From positions 24,860,484 to 24,924,483 of the forward strand of contig NC_092564.1 of the NCBI RefSeq assembly GCF_037975245.1: a DNA stretch of 64,000 nucleotides, written 5' to 3'. Below are positions 27,721-39,490 of this stretch, piece after piece. The position numbers were made by a program, and so were the translations under genes. Source of the DNA: Apostichopus japonicus. Taxonomy: Eukaryota > Echinodermata > Holothuroidea > Aspidochirotida > Stichopodidae. The notes below the pieces were generated by a model. That model was not told the origin of the DNA. It worked only from the letters and a program-made list of their open reading frames with translations, and made no database searches. Positions within the stretch are counted from its first letter, which is position 1, and each line of letters opens with the position of its first letter.

Positions 27721-28515
27721 ATAAGTTTTCCACACCATGTATTTCCATGGCAACCGTTGTTATGGTAACCGATAGACACTTATAGCGTGGAACTGTCAGC
27801 TGAGTGCAACATATCCTCCCCTGTACACATTAATACTTGGACAAGGATGAGATAATTAATGACGAAATTAAACCTCATTCCGATTAAACCTTATACTGTA
27901 TACTAAAGTACTTGAGTACCTCTCAATCTTAGACGTGTGAAGTTTCTTAACATTTCGTTTTTGTCTTTTTAACTTCTCTTAAAGGTTAAGAAGTTATTGT
28001 CAGTTAAATGGATCCAATCTATAGGGAGGGTTCTTGCAACATTTGAGGTAGTGAAGTTTGATTTGTAATTGTATGTGACGTTTATGTCTTAAACTTCATC
28101 GTTGCTAAATCTATATATGTTGTTTCCTCCGTTCGTGATAAAATCACTAAGAAACGGAGTTGTATCTCTGAGAGGGCCTCAACCCCCACTCATGGATGAG
28201 TGTAGAGATGCCGTGGTGTTTTCTATGAATATTCATTAGACCCCTGGCTCAGACTAGGGTGCCTCTTGATTTCTAAGAAACAGTTTGAATAAACACATTG
28301 CTCAGACGATTACTTTTTCGGAGGAGTACTGTGAAGGAAATATTTCATTTTAAATTATGTGAATTTGAAAGATCTGAAAGTTTGTAAAAAATATTGTTGA
28401 ACTCGACTTGCCAAACACATGGGAAGAATTCTAGCCGTTTAAAGCTTTAACATGTAAAACATTTAACAGGTGAAAGTCAAGGACACTAAGCATGAATTCT
28501 GGTAATGTTGTTACC
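27721..28515. other. Non-coding stretch
   Basis: Apart from RFX-like sites at 27741-27770, AT-rich sequence with no supported gene. Confidence 0.5.
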
Positions 28516-28523
28516 CTGTATGG

Positions 28524-28845
28524 CAGGGTTCCCTAAATTTACCCCCCCCCCCACGAATCCCCTGTGGATGTCAGAGTTGTCCACGAACCACCAACTTTTC
28601 GAGACACGATCTGAGTCATTATTATACTATAATACGCATAACAGTGCTTCGTAAAAGATCAAGCTGAGTGTATTATTGTAGAGTTTATCGATAGGTACGA
28701 CTTTTGTACATTACTAAATTATATGATACATCAGATTTTCAACAAAAAGTACTCTAGTTTTGACTTTCAGAAACGTCTCACGAACCCCCTGGGATGGACT
28801 CACGCACCCCCTGGGGGTTCATTAACCCCAGTTAGGGAACCCCTG
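28524..28845. mobile_element. Non-autonomous hAT-type MITE, copy 2 (inverted)
   Basis: 322 bp, starting CAGGGTTCCCTAA and ending TTAGGGAACCCCTG. It is flanked by a perfect 8-bp duplication CTGTATGG (28516-28523 and 28846-28853). The interior is the reverse complement of the element at 3562-4021, including GTACGACTTTTGTACATTAC and ACTCTAGTTTTGACTTTCAG, with an internal deletion of about 140 bp. Confidence 0.92.
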
Positions 28846-28853
28846 CTGTATGG

Positions 28854-30010
28854 TATTTAGTACGATCGTTCACAGCCGATGAAAGTTAAGAAAGATGAAA
28901 ATTCACTGGTTGCGAAGTAGGCTGAGTTAATCTTTCCATTTACTTTTATTAACAAATCTCGGACATAAAGGTACACAAATTTTCATGCAGCTACTTTGCC
29001 ATTAAAAATCACGAAAAGTTTGAAACTTTTTCAATGAAATGCGACTTTTTGTGACAATATTCAAATTAGTTATTTAATATATATCAGGGTCTACCGTATA
29101 TACCCTGATATGTTTAATCACTGATTTGAATTTTGAGTCTCAATTTCATATCTGACTGTATATTGTTTCCTCGTATCTGACTTCATATGTAACTTTATAT
29201 CAACTTCCATGCAGTCAAAACCGAATGATTGATTTCCGTGCTTATATCTGTTCCCAAATTGTTTTACTCGCAATAATAAAAAATACAAAAAGGAAATGAA
29301 AAGTAGGGAAGGAGACAATTATCTGAGAAAAAGAAAGGTAATTGAAACTTGATACTATGTGCAAAATTTAAGCCATTTCAAATAATGTATTTAAAGAACG
29401 TTCCTATCAAATTTGTGACCTGAACTGAAGCCATTTTACCCAATTTGGTTAATCCATTTCCACTGCCCCCAAAATCTCTGTACTGTTTCGGATCAGCAAG
29501 TAACAATGTTTGACAGCGGAAAAATAGAGATCTTTCATTTGTTTGAGATATCTGTTTATGTAAAACATAATGGATCATACGTTTGGAAGTTTACATGTAG
29601 AAACTCGAGACTAGTATAAGAAGTATCCACGTTTTGCGAAGCTCGGATTTCTATTCACAATATAGGCTCAACGAAATCAGTTTATCATTTTTGTTAATTC
29701 TCTGAATTTTCTCTTTCTTTCCATCGCTCTATCTATCTATCTCTCTCCCTGTCTGTCTCTCTTTCCAATTTGATTTTAAAGGGATATATCGAGATTAGCC
29801 CTGGGGTTCATTATTCTTTCTTCTTTGTACGGTGTTTCGAATTATCTCTTAAAATTAGATTGATATTTTCAATTTTGTATTAGCAATCAAATTTACGGAT
29901 TTTTTTTGTGGATCGTTAAAATGTTCGAAGTCAAAACATAATCTTAACAACCAGCGGCAGGACCTATGTCGTGTTTGTTTGAACATGGAAATCTGTAAGC
30001 CTTCTGGCAT
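28854..30010. other. Non-coding stretch
   Basis: AT-rich. A short hairpin, ATATCAGGGT / ACCCTGATAT, lies at about 29084-29113. A CT-rich tract lies near 29730-29765. No gene. Confidence 0.5.
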
Positions 30011-30012
30011 TA

Positions 30013-30121
30013 ATCTCGATAATTCGAAATCGACAATCATACTGTGTTCTTTAAAGCATTAATTATATATGTATATATAGAAAGATATATATATATAGAA
30101 AGATAGAGATATATAGAAAGA

Positions 30122-30198
<77 letters not shown>

Positions 30199-30365
30199 AT
30201 ATATGTATATATATTATCTCGATAATTCGAAATCGACAATCATACTGCTGTGTTCTTTAAAGCATTAATTATATATGTATATATAGAAAGATATATATAT
30301 ATATAGAAAGATAGTTATATATAGAAAGATATATGTATATATATATATATATAGAAAGATATATG

Positions 30366-30397
<32 letters not shown>

Positions 30398-30515
30398 TAT
30401 ACATATAAATATATATATATATAAAACAATATATATAAAACAATATATATAAAACAATATATATATTTGATGCTTTAATGAACACAGAATGATTGTCGAT
30501 TTCGAATTATTTATT
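30013..30515. repeat. (TA)n tract inside repeated and inverted flanks
   Basis: The flank CTCGATAATTCGAAATCGAC...TTTAAAGCATTAATTATATATG occurs at 30015-30073 and again directly at 30216-30277. An inverted version (TGCTTTAATGAACACAG...GTCGATTTCGAATTA) closes the block at 30471-30508. TAGAAAGATATA spacers punctuate the (TA)n runs. It looks like a foldback element with a duplicated half. Confidence 0.75.
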
Positions 30516-31247
30516 TTTATATATTATATATAAATACATTAAGAAAGGAAGAAGGAGAAAACCAGCGAATGAAAGAGATGAAGAAAAAGACATTCAATAA
30601 AAAATGGGTTTCTTTTCATTCCGGTGTATTTTCTGTTTCTCAGTTTCATTTGATAGAACCGGAACTTGACACAGTTTGTTGAGAAATTATTTGAATTACC
30701 TCATGCGAAAGCACTTTCCAAAGCCTTTGATTAAATCATTTTTCACTCAAGTAACTATAGGGGATTTATCATCATACTCTAACGCTGTGTGATGTGTTTC
30801 ATACCGTCCTTAAATGGTTTGGCAAAGTTGATTACTAATCAGTCTCAACAATGAATGATATGAATAACAACTAACATTGTACGCAGATTCGAAAATAAAA
30901 GTATAGACCTAATGTACGTATATGCTAACATGATAAGTACATATTTTATGAAAGGGTTGCTATCTACGTTGCAAAAGAATAAAGAAGAACCACTCGACTC
31001 TTCGAGTCGTAGAATTACATGATGTGTTCGCATTAATGCGAAATATCAGTGCGAGATTATGTTACCAAGGAAACACAGCAAGCTGCTTTATATTGACAAA
31101 AAATCACATTGTGCTCTTCGTACCGTGAATTATATGCGTATAGATCCGGGTCAGATCACGTGATACAACTATGTATGTACCACATTATTTTGAATATATA
31201 CCTCTCTCGGGATTTTATGAGGGAGAGGTGTGGCCCTGGGGTCGCTT
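30516..31247. other. Non-coding stretch
   Basis: AT-rich, no supported gene or repeat. Confidence 0.5.
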
Positions 31248-32172
31248 AAAGGCATTGAAGACTCGCCCAAAATCGCGTGCCGCGCTCTGAAAAAAAGTTA
31301 ACTTTCCGTTGCTTGCAAGTGAAGTTTTTCTCTTGTCGCTACAAAATGCAGATAGTAATGAAACGTGATACCTTGTTATATTTAGCTGGACCTGAGATGT
31401 CCATCGCTGTATCGTTTGTACTCTGTGCTGTGGGTATTGACCGCAGCTATATGTACTGAATGTACACTAGTGCAAGACCGTCATTCATGCTATTATGTCT
31501 GCTGGATTATGCCAACTCGCTTCTTTATGGTTTACCAGATAATCAGCTTCGATTGCTCCAGCGAACACAAAATACAGCAGCCAGAATCATCACACGCTCA
31601 AAGAAGTTCGACCACATCACTCCTATTCTGCGGCATCTGCACTGGTTACCTGTTTCCTACAGGATAAACTTCAAGATCATCCTGCTCACATATAAAGCCC
31701 TACATGGATTAGCACCAGAATACATGAGTAGCATGATCAGTCGGAAGACCACCACCCGATCTCTCCGATCCTCAAATCAGCTACTGCTCCATGTACTTAA
31801 GTGGAAGCTCAAGTCATTTGGTCAAAGATCGTTCTCTAATGCCGCTCCTACTCTTTGGAACTCACTTCCACTGCACATCAAGTCGGCACCCAACGTTAAC
31901 ATTTTCACAAAAAGACTCAAAAGTTATCTATTTTTGACTGCCTTCCCTGAGCACTAGCGCCACTAAGCATTGGTTTTCCTCTGGATATTGGCGCTATATA
32001 AATTTGCATATATTATTATTATTATTAGTGTCTAATTACCGACGGTAGCAAGCTTTGTGTCTGTATTTTCTGGGATCATTGGTGGTGTCTTACACTTCTG
32101 TTACACCTCATTCGAAACTAGGTCAGATTACCGGCATTAGACGTTTTTTTTGCGCGAGTCTTCACACCCTTT
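31248..32172. mobile_element. Terminal-inverted-repeat element interrupted by a LINE
   Basis: The left end, AAAGGCATTGAAGACTCGCC, and the right end, whose complement reads AAAGGGTGTGAAGACTCGCG, form imperfect terminal inverted repeats of about 26 bp. After removing the LINE at 31473-32025 the remainder is about 370 bp and non-coding. The superfamily cannot be told from this copy. Confidence 0.65.
31473..32025 (+). pseudogene. 5'-truncated L2/CR1-like LINE: reverse-transcriptase C-terminus and 3' tail
   Basis: An open frame to 31957 encodes LLDYANSLLYGLPDNQLRLL, then TQNTAARIITR, HITPILRHLHWLPVSYRI and YKALHGLAPEYM. These are the well-known motifs at the C-terminal end of L2/CR1-clade reverse transcriptases. 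It is followed by GGCGCTATATAAATTTGCAT and (ATT)n, the typical L2 3' end. Only about 160 residues remain, with no catalytic FADD-type box, so it is dead on arrival by 5' truncation. TAGTG flanks both sides (31468-31472 and 32026-32030), a likely target duplication. Confidence 0.88.
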
Positions 32173-35100
32173 TAGCGAACTCTCATGCAAGGGATCTGGA
32201 GGGGGGTCCTCCCTAGAAGAAAACCAAATGAAATTTTTAATGTGAAATGGTGTATTCTGAGTCATACAGTAGGTCTATAGTTAGGTTTGTACGCACGATT
32301 ATGCTAATAACAACTTGGGGGGGGGGGGGGTGAAATGATGTGGGAGGTGTTCACCCCAAACTCCCTGGATCCGCGCCTGAGTGGGTCTTCCTCCGATAAC
32401 TGAAAAGGATTTGGTGGAGAAAAAAGTGGCAAAAGCGTCCTCTTAACTGATGCTTGAGGGAAAATAGCATTTTAGTGTATTTTAAACCTTTAACCTAAAC
32501 ATTTTGTAGTGTAACCTAGTGACGGTATTTGTTGTTGTTTAAATGACCCAATCGATGACGCATTTGAATAGTGTTACAGAATCAGCCACCGGAAGTAGCG
32601 TGTTGGAGCCAGAGAATTACGAGATGTACTTCCGGCATATTTCCATGGATTACTATGGCTTTCATATTCACATGAGCTTAAACACATCCAATATAATGCT
32701 ATTACAGTAGTGATATAGGCGCCCCTACGGTATAATATATCGATTTGATTCGTTCAAGGGTCATAATTACCTACATCACTGGTCGACATATGGAATTAAA
32801 CAACCTTTTCTTACTTATGTTGAAACTAAATTTGTATTACTAAAATCACCACAAACATGAGATTACTTTACCCCTAACTTCTCTTCCCTAACGGTCCTTA
32901 CCCCCTTCCCCCTCCTCCGGCCGCAACCAATTCTACCAAAATGACGCAAGGATATGTATACCGTACGCCCACTATATATATACGACGCCTACGTCATATA
33001 CGTAGACGAATCCCATACATCTTTGTTAGTTCGGGAACATCTTCCGGTAGGTAGAACACTGGCTATCAGAGATTTGAATATGATGACGAAGAGGAAAAAT
33101 AATGGTTAAGTGACCCCTTCTTTGTGGTTTAATGTCATCAATATTGTCCGGAATGTTTTAACGTGCTGACCATTGTGAGCCGTTTTCCAAACATTACTTT
33201 CCATTGTCTAGAACGGTTCTGCCAAAGACAATTTTGCTCAGACAGTAGCGACGCTCAAAACAAGACCATTGAATATTTTCTTCGACTAAACAGAGCTATG
33301 CAGTGTGCTGATAGCCTCATAGCAGTCAAAGAAATGTGAAAGTTTGGGAATAGGTGACCAGTTTCGGTCATCCTAGCATATTTGATATATGAACACTGTT
33401 ATTCTAGACATGCGCCGACCTTGTAACCTACATATATATATATGCTCGTCTGTGTGAGTGTATACCTGTTTGTCTGTCAGTCTGTCTATATGTTAATTGT
33501 CTTACCTTTTCACTCCAAACATAAATTTCTGGTTACAGCATTATATTCTACTGCAATCGATAGCAGCAAGCATTTAAAGTTGAATAAAAGATTCAACTCG
33601 AACCCTTTTTTTTTTTTTTACGATTTGAGTTACTTTCCGGGATATGTTATACTCTAGCCACAAAGTACATCACGCGCGCAAAACCATAGCTTACCAATAG
33701 AAAGATGTTTATGTTCAGGGGGGAACAAAAAACATCACATAATTCGCGCTGGGTTTGTCATTCACTGCATCTTTGATTTTGCTCGTTACGACGATGTTAT
33801 CGATTCAAAAGCGTTTACTATCCAGAAGAAAAAAGTAAGAGAAAGTAGAAGAAACCATTTCAAGTAAAACATGGTTTATTTCGCTGACGTAAATCGTGTT
33901 TATTCATTAAATTTATAGGTGCCAATTCCGAGTGGTGGTCTGTAGATATTTACGAGTGTTTTACTCTTATTAACCTTATAGGGAAATATATAACTAAAAC
34001 AAGAACGATGATGCCCGAGGGCGATTGGTCAGCGACGAACACGTGACAGATTGAAAGAGAGAATTTAAAATGAAAATCGAGCACAGAATAAAGAAGAAAA
34101 AACTTAATAAAGTGCATGAAGAATGAATATGAAACTAGTAATAATAGCCCTAGCCCTCAATGAATGAAGCCGCCTTTCCATGGTCAAAGGCGAAAAACAG
34201 AAATAAACTAAATAATTCGTTTGCACGTTTTAAGCGCCGATACCCAAAGGGCGTTAATTGTGAATGGATTGTAGGGCGTGCATTGTCACGGAGCTAACCT
34301 AAGGGTATCTCAAATCGGCGGTAAGAGATATAAAGAAATAATGGACTATATCCCCCCCCCCCCCCCCTTATCGAGTTATTATGTTTCACCCACTTCGGGC
34401 CCTCTATCTCTACGATTCCGGTAACGCCATAACGGTTATACCTCAAAGCTCTATCGAAGCCCGAAGCTAAATTTGAAGTTGGGATTTGATCACTATAATA
34501 TGAATGAATATTTTGGTACTTAGAAACGGAAGACTTGTACTGCACACGATCAAAATTGTTTCGATTTTGGAGTTTCCTAACAACTGCATGGTAATACTGT
34601 ACAGATGTTAAACCATAAATTAATATACATTTTGCTTGGTGATGTCATCACTTCCGTCACATGGCCGTAGACGTTTACAACAGTCGTTTTAATCCATTCA
34701 TGGAACGCGCGGATTTGTGGATATCAGTATATACACGAACAGTCGAAAAGTTGACATAATTACGATGACACGGCTTCAACGTTTTTTATCAGGCGCTTAC
34801 ATATGGGATTCCTTAAGCAGATAGAGAAGTAGCAAAGGCCAAATTCGTCAGTGTATCAGGTCACAAGTTTTCCTAGTAGGGGAGGGCTATTGGAGGGAGG
34901 TTGGGGGGGGGGGGGGCGGGGGGAGTGTTATGGTGTGAGAGTTGCTTTGGGTATGGAATGAATGCAAACAGAGCGTTGAGGGCCAGGTCGGGCCGCCAGG
35001 TACAACTATGTCACCGCCCTCCCCCTTTTAGCACTTTTCATTTTGCTTAATATATATTATGAAAATAAGAAAACACTATTCTTTTTCCTATATTTAATCA

Positions 35101-35300
35101 GGCCCCTTTTGTACTACGGGGCCACGAGGCTATCCCTTCCCCCTCCCCTTCCTCTCGTCAGACCTGACTGAATAATGTGTCCATTGGTGTAATATTTCAA
35201 TGAGAATGTCTTATACGGTTATATGGACCAAGAAGGCTACTTCTATACTGTTCAAAAACAAACTAGATGAACACAAACGTCTTTAGATTAGCGTTCTTGA
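32173..35300. other. Non-coding stretch with poly-G/C runs
   Basis: Homopolymer-rich runs at 32317-32331, 33607-33619, 34352-34367 and 34903-34925. CTGGATCCGCGCCTGA near 32366 looks like part of a dispersed repeat. No gene I can support. Confidence 0.5.
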
Positions 35301-35305
35301 CTTGA

Positions 35306-35786
35306 ACACATAGGCCTAATGTGGCATAACACATAGGCCTATGGCGGCATAACACATAGGCCTATGGCGGCATAACACATAGGCCTAATGTGTCATAACA
35401 CTTAGACCAAATGCGTCGTAACACATAGGCCTAATGCGGCATAACACATAGGTCTAATGCGGCATAACACATAGCCCAATGCATCATAACACATAGACCT
35501 AATGCGGCATAACACATAGGCCTAATGCGGCATAACACATAGGTCTAATGCGGCATAACACATAGCCCAATGCAGCATAACACATATAGGCCTAATGTGT
35601 CATAACACTTAGACCAAATGCGTCGTAACACATAGGCCTAATGCAGCATAACACATAGGCCTAATGCGGCATAACATATAGGCCTAATGCGGCATAACAC
35701 ATAGGCCTAATGCGGCATAATACATAGGCCTAATGCGGCATAACACATAGGCCTAATGCAGCATAACACATAGGCCTAATGCGGCG
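35306..35786. repeat. 23-bp satellite, about 20 copies
   Basis: The unit contains CATAGGCCTAATGCGGCATA. Several multi-unit segments are themselves repeated: the variants CTTAGACCAAATGCGTCGTA and CATAGCCCAATGCA recur in order, implying higher-order duplication. AGGCCT palindromes recur once per unit. Confidence 0.93.
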
Positions 35787-38598
35787 AAAGGAAACTTGTT
35801 TTCCTTTCAGTTTCGTTGCATTAAATTGAAGGTTTTTAAAGAGAGACAAAGTACCGCGATTTTTCAAACTTGAAGTAAAAATCATCTTCCACTTTATTCT
35901 TTCACTGAGAAAATGTACATGTAGACACAGACCGGAAAAATAACTATTGAAGTGACGGGAACTGATTTTATCACGTCTTACATATTGAATCCACGTCATG
36001 ACACACACTTGATACGTACATCTCATACAATAACCATTGTTCGGTTCATCTCTATAGGAATTTATTTCCATGCAGTCCCGATCTCCAATTCGTTATATTA
36101 TTGAATATACCGACTCGCCTACGCAGAAGAGAGATATTTAGCTTCACAGCTTTTACTTGAATTAATTTTTCCGATGAGTGATTAAAAAGTCTATCTAAGA
36201 CATCTTATTATACTGCAGTCAAAATATAACGTGTAAAATTTCATTAGATATTCATTAGAGATTAATAAAAAGCATCCAACTGATAATAGGTATCTTAGAT
36301 GTCTTCATGCGAAGTGTTTCATTGACGCACAAAACATTTATACAATACATAATAATCTAGTAGGCCTACGGGAATATACGCGTGATGACGTATTCAAGCG
36401 TGTTAACGCGTATTTGATGCCTTCATTTGTCCACTGAAATGTTGTAAGCGCGTTATATACGATTGTTATAATTCCGAAATGTTCTGTGAATAAATTAACA
36501 ACCGTTGGATGTTATAAGCAATGCCTAGAATCTTTGACAATATACTAACAAGTTATTCCTATTATTTTGTATTATGTTTTTTATTGTTTTTTTGTTGTTG
36601 TTAAGTGTACAAGATTGGAGGTATCCGTCTATGCAGCGTTTACAAAACGTGGATTTGTGTCGGCAGCGCGCGTGTGGATAAGATTGGTTTAGAGGGAAAG
36701 GGGATGGATTGGGGGGGGGTAGGTGAGGGGATTAGAGGAACTGGGGAGGATAACATCTTTAAGTCTTGACGAAGAATATTCATTTGGAAATTCCTAAATA
36801 TTTTATTGAGACCGATCTTAAAAAAAAAACCATTCTGAGTATCCCATCACTATTTTTTTTTACATATTTCGGGACTCGGCGGAAGGAAAGTTCGAAGCGA
36901 TTAAAAGACACATTAAGATCAGTATTGAGTGGTTTGTTAAATTAAAATGTTCTGTAACCGGATAACCCTTAAAGGGTGACTTTAGGTAAAAGCTTAGTCT
37001 TGAAATGTCACAATCAAAATATTTAAAAAAAAAATGAGTGCTTGTAGTGTTTCTATAGCTATTGAGGGTTTCAAGATATTCGCTTTCAAAATATATTAAA
37101 ATCTCTGGAAAGCTCCTTTAAAGCTACAAAGTGATGACGTCATCTCCTCAGTACAGGCCTTCGTCTTAATATTAATCCATTGTTTTTTTGGTTTTTTTTG
37201 TTCTTTTATAAATCCTAATAACTCAACCCCAATAAGTTATATTAAGTTCATTAACGTCATATAAACAGTAAACCCTCAAGAGGGAAATTCAACACCATTT
37301 GCCTTAATAGAAAGATTGTAATATTGTATTGTAAACACGTTATTTGAGGCCATAGAAGTCTCGCGTCATTTTGTTTAGTTTTTGTGTTGAATCCGAGGAA
37401 CTTGACTTAATGGTGTCTCTGTGTTAGACTCTCTATAGCGTCCAGGCATCGGTGATGAATTACACTGATGGTGTAAAGGGTCATTTCTTAACAATTAAAA
37501 GTGTCATTGATATACAATGATAGCGGTGCATTTTAATGGTCTGCAGCAATTCGTAATTAATTTTAGTCCTAGAGTAATCAGTATAATCCCTGATCGATTT
37601 CTTTAATCCTATGTCTTTAAAGGGAGTGATGGTTCCGTTCACGCATTTGCCTGCGTTACAAGTGAGGTGTATACTTAAATTGAAAGAGTCACAGGATAGG
37701 GCAGAAGGGTTGAAGCAAAATAAAAAAACAAGATGACACTATTGTACTTTTAAGTAAATGCTGACGATCTGTTTCAGCATATCTCTATACGTTAGGTTTT
37801 ATAGCCTATGCGTTGTCATGTATTGATGATATACGTATACCATGTATCATCATTCATTGATTATAACATGGCTTTATCTAGGTGAAGTAATTCCTATGTC
37901 ACAACATGTCACACCTGTTGCCATGGAGATGCATGGATATATTGATGATCCATATATTTCGTCGTCCTGTGTTAAATAAAAGATTAAATAAAGAAATCAT
38001 AATTTATACCGACACGTTTGAAACTGGCCCATATGTGTAGAGATGATAAATGCTTTACGAAACTCATTCGCTACTAATCATAATTTCGTCTCCAATTGAT
38101 GGAGCTATTAAGAATGTTTCTTTTGGTAGTGTATGGGAAGTAATGACACAATTTACATTTTAATGAGAGAAAAAAATGCCATTCCCTCAGTAATATGGGT
38201 TTCATTTAAGCAAACTGAGGCGAAGAAACAGTTTTTTTCTTTACTACAAAAAGAAGACAAAAAGTCATTTATGATAAGTCAGAATAAATGTGGTCTGTTT
38301 TGGCTAGAGGGAATAAAGGAGCATTTTTTTACAAAGCACATGATTAAGGTGATTAAAACGATTTAGATAGAGGTGTATGAATTAATTTAAGAATCTTTCC
38401 ATTTGTTTTTAAAGAAACTCAGTTTTGTGAATTGTAATTAAACTGTATGTTAGCACAATATTATACAGAGATAAGCCTTTATCGGGGCACAGTTGTTAAT
38501 GTCTGAGGTTCATTAAGGATTATTTAAAATTCCTTTTTTTTTTAATATATTTTTATATTGCATCATTTCTGTTCCGATGAGGTTCTTGTTATGTAGCA
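35787..38598. other. Low-repeat non-coding stretch
   Basis: The longest part of the window with little simple repeat. No open frame with recognisable protein. It could hold regulatory elements, which sequence alone cannot show. Confidence 0.5.
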
Positions 38599-39003
38599 AC
38601 TATATTGTAGGAGATTCAGTGTCAATGACATGGTTATAGCTCAATGGGATCATATGGCATTGGGACGGTAAGAACCACCAAACCAAGTAATTGGTGACGT
38701 AATCTTACTACAATAATGTGAACACGACTCGATACTATATTGTAGGAGATTCAGTGTCAATGACATGGTTATAGCTCAATGGGACCCTATGGCATTGGGA
38801 CGGTAAGAATCACCAAACCAGTTAATTGGTGACGTAATCTTACTACAATAATGTGAACACGACTCTATACTATAATGTAGGAGATTCGGTGTCAATGACA
38901 TGACTATAGCTCAATGGGACCCTATGGCACTGGGACGGTAAGAACAACTACATCGGGTAATTGGTGACGTAATCTTACTACAATAATGTGAACACGAATT
39001 ATA
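38599..39003. repeat. 135-bp tandem triplication
   Basis: Three copies starting at 38601, 38736 and 38871, exactly 135 bp apart and mostly identical. Each contains TTGGTGACGTAATCTTAC (a TGACGTAA CRE-like half-palindrome), CAATGGGA and GGGACGGTAAGAA. Confidence 0.95.
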
Positions 39004-39232
39004 CTATTTTGATCTTATCGCAATTTTGCACAAACATTTCTTGACATATTTCGAAACGTTCAGTATAAGATATTTGTAGTTTTCCTCCACGTGTATGCAG
39101 TGAACAACAATGTCTAGGCTGAAAGTGGTAAAGTCGCCTAACAACTTTTATATCGCTTTTGTTTTTGCTACCATCTCGTACATGTGTGGCATGGGTTATC
39201 GATCAAGACTTTGTTTTTATGAATGTTACTGT

Positions 39233-39490
39233 ATATATAATAATAATAATAATATTCAGTTTTATATAGCGCTTTATACCAGCAATAGGTCTCAAAGCGC
39301 TTTACAGACGTTATATTATGTCCCAGAGACAATCCCTCCAGTCGACTGCATTTATACTGGGCCCAATGACAAGTTACCTCACAGGTACCCATTTAACACC
39401 TGGGTGGAGAGAGGCAATTGAGATAAAGCATCTTGCCCAAGGACACAACGTATCGAACTAGGCAGGAATCGAACCAGCAATCCTTTTTTG
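39233..39490 (-). mobile_element. tRNA-derived SINE with L2-like tail
   Basis: On the minus strand, GGTTCGATTCCTGCC (B box) is followed by GTTGTGTCCTTGGGCAAG, a body with CTCTCTCCACCCAGGTGTTA, and the tail GTAAAGCGCTTTGAGACC, AAAGCGCTATATAAAACTG and (ATT)n. The tail resembles the 3' end of the L2-like LINE in this window, suggesting mobilisation by an L2 reverse transcriptase. The A-box end is degenerate near 39490. Confidence 0.78.

Noticed and set aside
32543-32710. 55-codon open frame starting MTQSMTHLN on the + strand
   Set aside because: It has no signal peptide, recognisable domain, splice partner or promoter. The length is within chance expectation.
33353-33388. Protein-coding meaning for the 30-bp dispersed motif
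   Set aside because: The copies lie in different frames and orientations with no shared open frame, so it was kept only as a DNA-level observation.
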